Shown here one piece after another: positions 9,100 through 18,373 of a stretch of DNA of 64,000 bases. The stretch lies in assembly GCA_900107185.1 (NCBI GenBank), contig FNPA01000003.1:62001-126000 (forward strand), in the 5' to 3' direction. The notes under the pieces were generated by a model, which did no database searches, had not been told where the DNA came from, and saw only the letters and a list, made by a program, of their open reading frames with translations. Each line of letters opens with the position of its first letter. The stretch's first letter is position 1. The translations under genes and the position numbers were made by a program. The DNA comes from Ruminococcaceae bacterium YAD3003 (GTDB lineage: Bacteria > Bacillota > Clostridia > Saccharofermentanales > Saccharofermentanaceae).

Positions 9100-11538
9100 T
9101 CACGCTTTCTTAAGGCCTGCGGCGTTAGCAAGCATATTCTTACGCATTCCGTCGAAATCCACCGTAATCAGGGCATCTCCTCCGACAGGCTCAACCTTGA
9201 GAATGATTCCTTCTCCGAACCTCGGGTGAATAACCTTCATGCCCTTAACCAGATCGTCCGGGCCGAGCTGGCCTTCCCTGGCTCCTGCAGGCTTATCCTT
9301 CTCCTTCGTGAACTGTGACTTAAGAGCTGAAGAAATAGACTTCTTGGACTTCTCGCGGTTTGTCTCACCTTCAGGCACTTCCTTGGGAGTCTCACGCTTC
9401 GCTCCCATAAGGTAGAGCAGCTCAGGATTTATCTCCTTTAAGAATCTCGAAGGCCTGTTGCAGTTTGTCTGACCGAAGAGCATTCTCTGTTTGGTAAGGA
9501 CCATAAAGAGATTACGTTTAGCTCTGGTAATGGCAACATACATGAGTCTTCGCTCTTCTTCGGTATCTTCCATGCTCTGGATGGATCTGTAACTCGGGAA
9601 TACACCCTCTTCAAGACCAATAATGAAAACAGCTCCGAATTCGAGACCCTTTGCACTATGGATCGACATAAGCTTAACAAAATCGTCAGTATCGTCGAAT
9701 TCATCACCTTCTGCAAAGAGCGATGCATTTTCCAGATAAAGTCCCAGTATTCCTTCGGTAGTATCTGCCGTAGCCGTATCGAAGAAGAAATCCTCATCAA
9801 CTTCAACAGGGAATCCGTCACCTTCATCGATCTCGAGAGTATCCATGTCGACAGGTTCAGCACGGTGTGCCTTGTCATATTCTGCGGCTTCTGACAAAAG
9901 CTCTTTGAGGTTCTCGACACGGTCAATGATGTCGCCCTTTTTCTCGCGCTGCTCGGTAATCTCTTCAATGACACCTGAAGCGTTCTCGACATAATCGACG
10001 AACTGTGCGAAATCCATCTCGTTCTCTTTTAACTTATCGCGCATCTCATTTATGAGATCGGTAAATGCCAGTATCTTTGTAGCGGATCTCACGAGTTCAG
10101 GATAGTCCAATGCATGCATACTGCATTCGAACATGCTGATGTTATCGCCCAGAGCATACTGTCTGATCTTCTCGATAGTCGCATCACCGATTCCTCTTTT
10201 AGGGACATTGATGATACGCTCGAAAGCAATGTTATCCTTTGGATCGTTGATAAGTCTTAAGTAGGCCAGGATATCCTTGATCTCTTTTCTGTCATAGAAT
10301 CGCATTCCGCCATAGACCCTGAAAGGAATTCCAAGATTATGGAGCGTAGTTTCCACATTACGGGACAGCGCATTCATTCTGTATAAAACGGCGCAGTCCG
10401 AATATTTAAACTTACCCTTGTCAGCCATCATCTTGATGGTCCTTCCGACAAAGTCCGCTTCACCGGCAGAGGTATCGGAATTCATGACAATGATCTTCTC
10501 GCCTTCATCACCTTCAGTGCGGAGTTTTTTGCTCTTACGCTTCGTATTATTCGCAATGACGCAGTTGGCAGCTTCGAGGATCGTCTTGGTTGAACGGTAA
10601 TTCTCCTCGAGCTTTATGACCTGAGCACCGGGGAAATCCTTCTCAAACTTAAGGATAAGTCTTACATCTGCACCTCTGAACGAATAAATAGACTGGTCAT
10701 CGTCACCTACAACGCAGATATTGCCGTCACCTGATGCGAGCTGCATTACTGCCCTGTACTGCGGCATATTGGTATCCTGATACTCATCAACCATGATGTA
10801 TCTGAACTTCGCCCTGTACAGTTCGCAAATATCGGGATTCTGTTCCAGGAGCTTAACCATGTTTACGAGGATATCGTCGAAATCCATTGCATTATTCGCA
10901 AGGAGCTTCTCCTGGTATCTCTTGTAAATTCTCGCAACGACACCGGGGAAATAATCCTTTCCCGCCTGAATGGAATATTCCTCAACACTGATGAATTTAT
11001 TCTTTGCATTCGAGATCTCATTCTGGATACTCTTGGGCTTAAACTGGCTGTCAGCAATATCCAGTTCCTTCATCGAATCCTTAACCAGCTTCAGCTGATC
11101 GTCGGTGTCAATTATCGAGAAGTTCTGTGAATAGCCGAGAAGCTCAGCATGACGCCTCAAAATTCTCGCGAAAATGCTGTGGAACGTTCCGCACCAGATA
11201 TATTTTGACCTGTCACCGACAAGGCCTTCGATACGCTGACGCATCTCATTGGCAGCCTTATTGGTGAATGTAATAGCCAGAATGGATGACGGAGCAACAT
11301 TATGCTTCTTCATCATGTAAGCGATACGGTAAGTAATAACCCTGGTCTTACCCGAACCTGCGCCCGCAAGAATAAGGAGCGGACCGTTAAGGTGTGTTAC
11401 TGCGGCTCTCTGTTCGGCATTAAGTCCCTCAAGCATCTGTTCCGCGTCCTGATCCTGAAAAGGCTCAGCGCTCTGACCGTAAATACTCTCTAAGTCTCTG
11501 AAAAAATCGTTTGAATTATCAAATGTATTGTCTGACAA
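9100..11538 (-). CDS. pcrA: ATP-dependent DNA helicase PcrA/UvrD
   Basis: 812-residue superfamily 1A helicase. Motif Ia/I LLILAGAGSGKTRVITYR is at residues 54-71; MVDEYQDTN (motif II), VVGDDDQSIYSFRGAD (III), LEENYRST (IV), MSIHSAKGLEF (V) and MYVAITRAKR (VI) follow in order. The C-terminus ends in a Tudor-like fold (VKGMKVIHPRFGEGIILKVE) typical of PcrA, which contacts RNA polymerase. An acidic insertion at about 585-615 is longer than usual. The start is a TTG at 11538 with GGGAG upstream; a TATAAT -10 at 11576-11571 is present with a poor -35. PcrA unwinds DNA in nucleotide-excision repair and removes RecA and stalled polymerase. Confidence 0.96.
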   Translation of the reverse strand: MSDNTFDNSNDFFRDLESIYGQSAEPFQDQDAEQMLEGLNAEQRAAVTHLNGPLLILAGAGSGKTRVITYRIAYMMKKHNVAPSSILAITFTNKAANEMRQRIEGLVGDRSKYIWCGTFHSIFARILRRHAELLGYSQNFSIIDTDDQLKLVKDSMKELDIADSQFKPKSIQNEISNAKNKFISVEEYSIQAGKDYFPGVVARIYKRYQEKLLANNAMDFDDILVNMVKLLEQNPDICELYRAKFRYIMVDEYQDTNMPQYRAVMQLASGDGNICVVGDDDQSIYSFRGADVRLILKFEKDFPGAQVIKLEENYRSTKTILEAANCVIANNTKRKSKKLRTEGDEGEKIIVMNSDTSAGEADFVGRTIKMMADKGKFKYSDCAVLYRMNALSRNVETTLHNLGIPFRVYGGMRFYDRKEIKDILAYLRLINDPKDNIAFERIINVPKRGIGDATIEKIRQYALGDNISMFECSMHALDYPELVRSATKILAFTDLINEMRDKLKENEMDFAQFVDYVENASGVIEEITEQREKKGDIIDRVENLKELLSEAAEYDKAHRAEPVDMDTLEIDEGDGFPVEVDEDFFFDTATADTTEGILGLYLENASLFAEGDEFDDTDDFVKLMSIHSAKGLEFGAVFIIGLEEGVFPSYRSIQSMEDTEEERRLMYVAITRAKRNLFMVLTKQRMLFGQTNCNRPSRFLKEINPELLYLMGAKRETPKEVPEGETNREKSKKSISSALKSQFTKEKDKPAGAREGQLGPDDLVKGMKVIHPRFGEGIILKVEPVGGDALITVDFDGMRKNMLANAAGLKKA

Positions 11539-11570
11539 AATATTTATCTCCCTAAAAATCGACTAAACAG

Positions 11571-11576
11571 ATTATA
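11571..11576 (-). promoter_or_regulatory. Putative -10 box of pcrA
   Basis: TATAAT on the minus strand, 33 bases before the TTG start of pcrA. The best -35 candidate upstream is poor, so this is a weak promoter call. Confidence 0.4.
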
Positions 11577-11649
11577 ACAGTTATGGCACCTGTAAATTGT
11601 TGATTAATGGGACAATTTCATTCTGAAACGGACTGATTAATTTGGAGGG

Positions 11650-14265
11650 TTAATTCGGCTCACCCGGGTAAAGACTCCAATTGTCCTCATCACGGAGGTC
11701 ATCATGAACAATGAGCCAGAATCCATTGGGGTCTTCAAAGCGGTTTCCGTTAACTTCATTAACATTCGCCTCGTCAGAAGAGTAAATCAATACATCCCCT
11801 GATTTTCCGTCCTGATTAATCGGATTATTGGTAAAGGGACTGACCGGATCAGAGATCACTCCTTCAAATGCCAAAGAAGGCGTATCAGCATTTGTCATGA
11901 ACTCTTCAGAAACTGTAAAACCTGTGCTGTTAAAGTCTTTTACCAATAAAACGGGATTTACAGATTCAGCATCAAAATTCAACTCGTCCATGACCAATCC
12001 GTCAAACTGGCCCATCTCAAAGCCATGGTCTGCGACTATGATTATTCTTGTATTGTCATAAAGACCGTTCTCACGCAGATAGTCGAACCATTTTCCGAGT
12101 TCAATGCAAGCTTCCATGCTGCACTGATAAACTGCATAACTGTCGTAGTGATCCATATTCATCGTGACGCCGTCGACTGTAAAACGATCCTCGTGAGCCA
12201 GATCATAATCCGTGTTATCAACACTAACTGCCGGAGTGTAATCAGGTTCACTCAAAAGGAATACATCATGAATTGAATTGTTTGAGATAACACAGAAACA
12301 ATTCGTAGATTCTCCGCTTATGTCCGTAACATCAGTCAGCGATGCCAGAGCCGCATGATCACGTAAATGGATCTCATTGATTCCAACCTGAACATGGAGT
12401 CCGGTCTGATTACCAATATAAGTAGTCTCATCAGTATCCGAACGTAAGTATTCACCGTTGTCATAGAAAAACGGCTGCAAAGCATAAGGCATCACCTTCA
12501 TAATTCCATAACAGAAGAAGTTGCGGTTAAGGCGCTTTTCCATATCAATACCGGAATTCTCAAGAATCGGTTCTTTGTAATTGAATAATCCCGTCATGTG
12601 GTAAGCATTAATGCCTTCATAACCATTGTAAATGTTCAGATCGGGAATCCACTGATAATTGGCATATGTAGGATCTATAACACTTACATTCCATCCGTTG
12701 TTCGCAAAAATAACCGGCATTGTAAGGAGAGCCTCATTATGTTTATCAACCAAACGTTCATCCGCTCTGGCATTAATCTGTTCGGGAGTATAATCGTATC
12801 CTCCAAATAACGCAGGCGCACCGTAATTAGTGGATTTACCGAATGAGACCGTATTCGGATAATATGTAAATCCATCGAATTTCTCTGCAACATCAGGACG
12901 TTCGTTAAACAAATAAGGGATACAGGATCCGTTCATCTTATCCATCATGATTACAACTACATTTTGCCCTGTTGTTGAAAGCGGAATACTTATCTCTTCC
13001 GCAGTATTAGCATATTGGCCTGTAAAATCAGAAGTGAGAACCGAGATTCGGATTATCCTGAAAAATGAAATAAAAGAAACCGCTACGAGCGCAACAGCCA
13101 TAAGAGGACCGGTAACTTTTTTCAGTTTAACGGAAGCAAATGTGATTGCAGCTATAACCACAGCAATTACTAAAAGATTGATCAATGTATCTTTCAATGA
13201 ATAACTCATTTCATATTCATAAGTCAGCTTATTTGACAGGAAACCGAAGTTCTTGTTGAACGCTATGTAGTTAACAACACCCGAAGCTGCTACGCACGGC
13301 AAAACAACCGAGTATACTTTCTCTGCTTTTCTGGTGAGCAGACAAAATACCGGAATCCAAAGGACAAATAAGCCCAAAGCAGTAAGTGCGCTGGTCCAGA
13401 GATAGAGAATCGGATTGTGAGGAGCGGAACTGAACACATTGACCATCTCCACAGGATTTTCTGCGAGGACGTCAGCAGGGATCAAAACACCTGTAAGAAC
13501 AGCGAGCACCGCACAAGATAACATGACAGGAGAAAAACTCTTTTTCGCGAGGTTAATCTTCTTATCGGCAGACTCCGTTTTCTTATGTTTTTTAATGAGT
13601 CGGCCGACTATATTTTTTGCCATCGAGAATACGTTATTCAACAACCAGTAGAAAACCAGTCCTGAAGGTGAACGATATAACAGAACGAGAAAAATTACAG
13701 CCAGACCATAGACCTGAATCTTCGCCTTTAAAGGATGACCTTTGGTATAAATGATTCCGGATATAACATTTATCAATGTCATAAGGATCGGAAGAACATT
13801 TACAGGGAAACTGCCTATCATGAACATGGCATCTTCTTTGCCTAAATCCGATATGAATCCAAAGGTCATTTCATTCAGACTTTGCATGCCTGAGAGAAGA
13901 TTATAAGCAGCTATGAAAAAAGGAATCTGCAAAAGCAAAGAAACTGAACTCTTAAGCGCATAAACAGGTTTGTAATTGTTGAGCCTGTAATACTCCTGGA
14001 TCATGAAGAAACGTTCATCACCTTTGAACGTCTTCTTTATATGCTTGATCATCGGAGCCATTTTTGCCTGGATGTCACGATCTTCTGCCTGCAGTTCATT
14101 TGCTCTGTTATACAGAGGAAGCACAAGAAAATTAACGGCAAGACTCAGAAAGATTATTGACACGCCAACATTGCCGCAAACCCTGTTTGCAATTGAAAAC
14201 AGAACTTCAAAAAGGAGTTCGATTGGAGAGATTATTAACGTGTAAAACACTGTAAAAACTGACAA
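11650..14265 (-). CDS. YidC/Oxa1 insertase domain fused to membrane sulfatase-like domain, copy 1
   Basis: 871 residues with an unusual architecture. Residues 1-225 are a YidC/Oxa1-type insertase: membrane helix, charged cytoplasmic hairpin (ANELQAEDRDIQ, IKHIKKTFKGDERF), LLLQIPFFIAAY helix and SPSGLVFYWLLNN near the end. About five further helices (240-410) lead to an external alkaline-phosphatase-superfamily domain (420-871) like LtaS and other phosphoglycerol transferases. Metal and catalytic residues appear intact: Asp in IMMDKMNG (about 441), likely nucleophile Thr in STNYGAP (about 478) and ADHG (about 745). The domain should act on the outer face, possibly on a teichoic-acid-like polymer. 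It follows a close paralogue by 24 bases. Substrate and the reason for the fusion are unknown. Confidence 0.85.
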   Translation of the reverse strand: MSVFTVFYTLIISPIELLFEVLFSIANRVCGNVGVSIIFLSLAVNFLVLPLYNRANELQAEDRDIQAKMAPMIKHIKKTFKGDERFFMIQEYYRLNNYKPVYALKSSVSLLLQIPFFIAAYNLLSGMQSLNEMTFGFISDLGKEDAMFMIGSFPVNVLPILMTLINVISGIIYTKGHPLKAKIQVYGLAVIFLVLLYRSPSGLVFYWLLNNVFSMAKNIVGRLIKKHKKTESADKKINLAKKSFSPVMLSCAVLAVLTGVLIPADVLAENPVEMVNVFSSAPHNPILYLWTSALTALGLFVLWIPVFCLLTRKAEKVYSVVLPCVAASGVVNYIAFNKNFGFLSNKLTYEYEMSYSLKDTLINLLVIAVVIAAITFASVKLKKVTGPLMAVALVAVSFISFFRIIRISVLTSDFTGQYANTAEEISIPLSTTGQNVVVIMMDKMNGSCIPYLFNERPDVAEKFDGFTYYPNTVSFGKSTNYGAPALFGGYDYTPEQINARADERLVDKHNEALLTMPVIFANNGWNVSVIDPTYANYQWIPDLNIYNGYEGINAYHMTGLFNYKEPILENSGIDMEKRLNRNFFCYGIMKVMPYALQPFFYDNGEYLRSDTDETTYIGNQTGLHVQVGINEIHLRDHAALASLTDVTDISGESTNCFCVISNNSIHDVFLLSEPDYTPAVSVDNTDYDLAHEDRFTVDGVTMNMDHYDSYAVYQCSMEACIELGKWFDYLRENGLYDNTRIIIVADHGFEMGQFDGLVMDELNFDAESVNPVLLVKDFNSTGFTVSEEFMTNADTPSLAFEGVISDPVSPFTNNPINQDGKSGDVLIYSSDEANVNEVNGNRFEDPNGFWLIVHDDLRDEDNWSLYPGEPN

Positions 14266-14289
14266 ACTGTTTATGCTCCTTCGTAACCG

Positions 14290-16899
14290 TTAATAATCAT
14301 GGCCAATATAAGCCCAGTTATTCTCATCGCGGATATCATCATGAACTGCGAGCCAGAAACCGTTTGAATCTTCAAAGCGCGTACCGTTATTGGTATAGAT
14401 GTTTACTTCGTCTGAAGAATAGATCAGCAGGTCTCCGGACTTAACATCCTGATTGATCGGATTGTTGGTAAAAGGATTAACCGGATTATCAACATTTCCT
14501 TCAAATGCCAGTGAAGGTGTATCCGCATTTGTCATGAACTCGTCTGACACCGTAAATCCTGTGCTGTTAAAATCTTTCACCATCAGAACAGGATTAAATG
14601 ACTGCGCATCAAATCCCAAATCCGACATAAGAAGATCATCAAATTGTCCCATGCCATAACCGTGATCCGCTACGATGATAATTCTCGTATTGTCATACAA
14701 ACCGTTTTCGCGAAGATAATCGAACCATTGTCCTAAAGTAATGCACGCTTCCATGCTGCACTGATATGCAGCGTAATTACAGTAATGAGTGTCCATGTGC
14801 ATAGTCACACCATCAACAGTAAATCTGTCTTCATGGGCAGCATCATAATCTGTATTATCAACATAGAGTGCAGGAGTATAATCAGGCTCCTCAAGAAGAC
14901 AAACCTCATGGGTAGAACCGTTTGACATAACAAAGAAGCAATTTGTCGGATCGGTTGTTATTTCAGTAACTTCACACAAAGCAGTCAGAGCAGCGTGTTC
15001 CTGCAAATGCCATTCATAGAATCCGTTCTGAATATGGAGCGAATTGCCTCTGTAAGATTTGTTGTTCAGATCCATGCACAGATAATTTCCGCCATCATAA
15101 ACTGCTGCCTGCATGAAATAAGGCATAGACTTCATTAATCCGTAGCAGAACAGATTACGGTTCAATCTTGCTTCCTGATCTGCTCCAACGTCTGCAAGTT
15201 CCGGAACGCGGTCATTGAAAACGCCTGACATGTGATATGCATTGATGCCTTCGTATCCGTCATAAATACTCAGGTCCGGTTTCCACTGGTAATTGGCATA
15301 AGAAGGATCTACAACACTTACATTCCATCCGTTATTTAAAAAGATTACCGGCATAGTCAGCAGTGCTTCATTTTGCTTATCAACCAAAGGCACGTTGGAA
15401 CGGGCATTGATCTTATCAGGTGTGTAATCATATCCTCCGAACAATGCAGGCGATCCTGTGTTTGTAAATTTACCAAATGAAACCGTATTCGGATAATAAG
15501 TAAATCCATCGAACTGTTCTGCCACATCGGGACGTTCATTAAACAAATACGGGATATATTGGCCGTTCATCTTATCGATCATTAATACAACGACATTTTT
15601 GCCGGTGGAAGAGAGAGGAATGCTGACTTCCTCAGCAGTATTGCTGTATGAATAATTGTATCCTGCAGTATCTATTCCAATAGCGATAAGTCTCATGAGA
15701 GATAAGAACGAAACTGCAATAAATGCAACTACCAGCAATAGCCTTGTTGTCTTTCTCCACTTCAGGGTAATGAACACAACGAGCGCTGTGACAGCTATAA
15801 CAACTGCCAAATTGATCAGTATCTCCTTCAGTTCATAACTAATGGGGTAATCATATATCAGCTTGTTAGATAAAAATCCGAAGTTCTTATTAAACGCAAT
15901 GTAGTTAACCACGCCTGCTGCTGCCATAGCTGGAAGTACAAGAGAATATACTTTTTCAGCTTTGGGAGTAAGAACACAAAATACGGGAATCCAGATCAGA
16001 AATAAACCGATGGCTGTAACGGCACTAAAAACAATATACATCATCGGATTATGTGGATCTGCACTCAAAGTATTTGTCATCTCAGCAGCATTTTGAACTA
16101 CTACATCTGAAGGAACCATAACGCCTGTCAGTACTGCGAGTACCACACCCGAAAGAAATACCAGCGAGAAACTCTTCTTATTAAGTTCGAGTTTTGTATT
16201 TACAGGCTTATCAGCAGATTTAGAAATATGCAATTTGCCGATTATGTTTTTAACAAGTGAGAATACGTTATTCAGCAGCCAGTAAAATACCAGTCCTGAT
16301 GGTGAATGATACAGCAGGACGAGGAAGATGGCGGCAAGACCATATACCTGGATCTTTTCTCTTAAAGTATGTCCTTTGGTATAAATGATTCCTGATACGA
16401 TATTTATCAGTGTCATAAGTATCGGAAGAACATTTACAGGGAAATTTCCGATGTAAAACATTGCATCTTCTTTGGCAAGATCAGTCAGGAAAAGGAATGA
16501 CTCTCCTTGCAGGACCTTCAATCCTGACAAAAGGTCATAAGCCGCAATAAAGAACGGAATCTGTAAAAGGAGTGAGACCGTGCTTTTCAATGCATAAATC
16601 GGCTTATAGTTGTTGATGCGGTAGTATTCCTGAAGCATCATGAAACGTTCGTCACCTTTGAAGGTCTTTTTGAGATGCTTGATCATCGGTGCCATCGTTG
16701 TCTGGATCTCACGTTCTTCCGCCTGTATCTCATCTGCACGTTTATACAGAGGCAATACCAGGAAATTAACGATAAGGCTGATTACAACAATGGATAATCC
16801 CGCACTGCCGGTAAATTTATAAGCATAGTAATAGAACAGCTCAAACAAAAGCTTAAGAGGAGCTATGAATAATGAACTGATAAAAGAAATAAAAGACAT
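14290..16899 (-). CDS. YidC/Oxa1 insertase domain fused to membrane sulfatase-like domain, copy 2
   Basis: 869-residue paralogue of the downstream gene, alike from end to end (I judge well over half the residues identical), so a tandem duplication. The same parts occur at the same positions: YidC domain 1-225, central helices to about 410, sulfatase-like domain to the end. Catalytic residues are again present: Asp in LMIDKMNG (about 440), Thr in FTNTGSP (about 478), ADHG (about 745). The nucleophile loop differs (FTNTGSP against STNYGAP), and the hydrophobic link after the YidC domain is shorter in charge, so the two may have different substrates. The start lies 6 bases after the stop of the TagB-like gene. 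Both copies keeping all catalytic residues argues against one being a decaying copy. Confidence 0.85.
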   Translation of the reverse strand: MSFISFISSLFIAPLKLLFELFYYYAYKFTGSAGLSIVVISLIVNFLVLPLYKRADEIQAEEREIQTTMAPMIKHLKKTFKGDERFMMLQEYYRINNYKPIYALKSTVSLLLQIPFFIAAYDLLSGLKVLQGESFLFLTDLAKEDAMFYIGNFPVNVLPILMTLINIVSGIIYTKGHTLREKIQVYGLAAIFLVLLYHSPSGLVFYWLLNNVFSLVKNIIGKLHISKSADKPVNTKLELNKKSFSLVFLSGVVLAVLTGVMVPSDVVVQNAAEMTNTLSADPHNPMMYIVFSAVTAIGLFLIWIPVFCVLTPKAEKVYSLVLPAMAAAGVVNYIAFNKNFGFLSNKLIYDYPISYELKEILINLAVVIAVTALVVFITLKWRKTTRLLLVVAFIAVSFLSLMRLIAIGIDTAGYNYSYSNTAEEVSIPLSSTGKNVVVLMIDKMNGQYIPYLFNERPDVAEQFDGFTYYPNTVSFGKFTNTGSPALFGGYDYTPDKINARSNVPLVDKQNEALLTMPVIFLNNGWNVSVVDPSYANYQWKPDLSIYDGYEGINAYHMSGVFNDRVPELADVGADQEARLNRNLFCYGLMKSMPYFMQAAVYDGGNYLCMDLNNKSYRGNSLHIQNGFYEWHLQEHAALTALCEVTEITTDPTNCFFVMSNGSTHEVCLLEEPDYTPALYVDNTDYDAAHEDRFTVDGVTMHMDTHYCNYAAYQCSMEACITLGQWFDYLRENGLYDNTRIIIVADHGYGMGQFDDLLMSDLGFDAQSFNPVLMVKDFNSTGFTVSDEFMTNADTPSLAFEGNVDNPVNPFTNNPINQDVKSGDLLIYSSDEVNIYTNNGTRFEDSNGFWLAVHDDIRDENNWAYIGHDY

Positions 16900-16905
16900 G
16901 TTTCT

Positions 16906-18216
16906 TTAAGCTCCCTTCTTCAGTTCAAGCCTGAACTTCTTGTTCTTTGCAGGCTTTTCCTGTTTTTTGTTTTCGGAAACTTTAGCAACTACCTCATCAT
17001 ATTTTTCCATTATGAAATCAACAGTTCTCTTCGTGCCTTCGCCCATAGGTACCCAGGTTTCAGCGCGCGCCTTATCACGGCCCTTGGCAAACGACGGGTC
17101 TTCTAAACATCTGTCTATGAGGTTTTTAACATTGCTGACATTTTCTTCGTTGAGTTCAAGACCAAGTTCGGGAAGGATTCTGAATGTCCATGGTTTCTCA
17201 TCTATCCAGTAAGCATCGTAAGGCCCGATATCATACTTTGTATCTGTATAGATCAGCGGTTTATCGAAGACCAGCGTGAAATCAAAAATAATACCCGAGA
17301 AGTCTGATATGAGGATATCAGCCTGTCTGAGCACTTCAAAGTTGTCATTATCCCTGTTCCAGATTACCTTTGATTCATCGGTATATTTGGACATAAGTCT
17401 GTCCATCATATCTTTTTCCGTTATCAAAGACTGGGGGTGAGGTCTTACGATGATCTTATATCCGGTATCGATAAGAGCATCTATCAGTTTCTCACCGAAT
17501 CTTGAAAGAATGCCGCTCTTTCCCCATGATGGTGCCAGAAGTACCGTTTTCTCATGAGGACCGACATCGCCGGCAGCTTCAAGTCTCTTCTTCATTTCAT
17601 CCATATATGGAATTCCGACAAGAGGCGTTTCGCGTTCTTTTATGCCGCGCATCTTCTCAAGTTGTCTTACTTGTTTTACCTGATATTCACCCGACAGAGG
17701 CAATGCATCAAAGTGATCCGTACCAAACATACGGTACATCGATATGTCATTTGCACCATGCTGGACATGAATATAGTAATCCACGTTCTTAGAACGCTTC
17801 CACTGGAATACATCTAGGCTCGGAGTTGATGCTACTACAACATAAGCATTCAGAAGATTAAGCTTGGCAAAAGCTTTATTACCTTCTCCAAGGTATTCTC
17901 CGGTGATATATTCATACTTCTTGTCGAAAATGGGGTCATCCTTGGAACATGTGAAATACATGACCTTCTGATGTCGCTTCTCAAATTCGTTAAGAAGAGG
18001 CTCAAAGACGTTCCAATATCTCTTATGATCGGTAAATATTGCTATCGGGATCTTTTTAGCATTCGTTTTGGCATCCTTGTTACCGCTTGTACGGAACTTC
18101 ATTTTCATGATAAGAGTTCGGAAAGCAAATATAACGACTCCAAAAAGGCCGAAAATAACTGTAAATAACATTCCTCCCGTGCCGGGATCGATATATAAAG
18201 CTTTAATAAACTCCAT
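16906..18216 (-). CDS. CDP-glycerol:poly(glycerophosphate) glycerophosphotransferase-like protein (TagB/TagF family)
   Basis: 436 residues. The N-terminus is a membrane hairpin with the motif YIDPGTGGMLF (about 8-18) and a helix to about 38. From about 55 onwards it is a TagB/TagF-type transferase: HVQHGANDISMYRM, GIPYMDEM, LLAPSWGKSG, IIVRPHPQS and ILISDFSGIIFDFTLV are the family's conserved blocks. Such enzymes transfer glycerol phosphate from CDP-glycerol to a lipid-linked wall polymer on the cytoplasmic face. The open frame extends to 18234 only through a TTG; ATG 18216 with a GGAGG site 11 bases upstream is the start. It heads a three-gene unit with the two YidC-sulfatase fusions, which suggests one polymer-making or polymer-modifying pathway. 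Confidence 0.85.
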   Translation of the reverse strand: MEFIKALYIDPGTGGMLFTVIFGLFGVVIFAFRTLIMKMKFRTSGNKDAKTNAKKIPIAIFTDHKRYWNVFEPLLNEFEKRHQKVMYFTCSKDDPIFDKKYEYITGEYLGEGNKAFAKLNLLNAYVVVASTPSLDVFQWKRSKNVDYYIHVQHGANDISMYRMFGTDHFDALPLSGEYQVKQVRQLEKMRGIKERETPLVGIPYMDEMKKRLEAAGDVGPHEKTVLLAPSWGKSGILSRFGEKLIDALIDTGYKIIVRPHPQSLITEKDMMDRLMSKYTDESKVIWNRDNDNFEVLRQADILISDFSGIIFDFTLVFDKPLIYTDTKYDIGPYDAYWIDEKPWTFRILPELGLELNEENVSNVKNLIDRCLEDPSFAKGRDKARAETWVPMGEGTKRTVDFIMEKYDEVVAKVSENKKQEKPAKNKKFRLELKKGA

Positions 18217-18373
18217 ACAGCACCATACCTCCAATGAATTTTGCCGTATTTAATAGGATACCATTTTTAAACTATACTCTCTACATTACCCATAATACCG
18301 GGCATCTGAAGTCTTTTCGAAAACAGTAATTTATTCTTTATGAAAAAAAATAATAAAGGTCTATAATATCAGC

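Noticed and set aside
7151-11538. Phage defence island around dgt
   Set aside because: Neighbours are housekeeping genes (pcrA, folC, thrC) and no nuclease, toxin or mobile genes are near.
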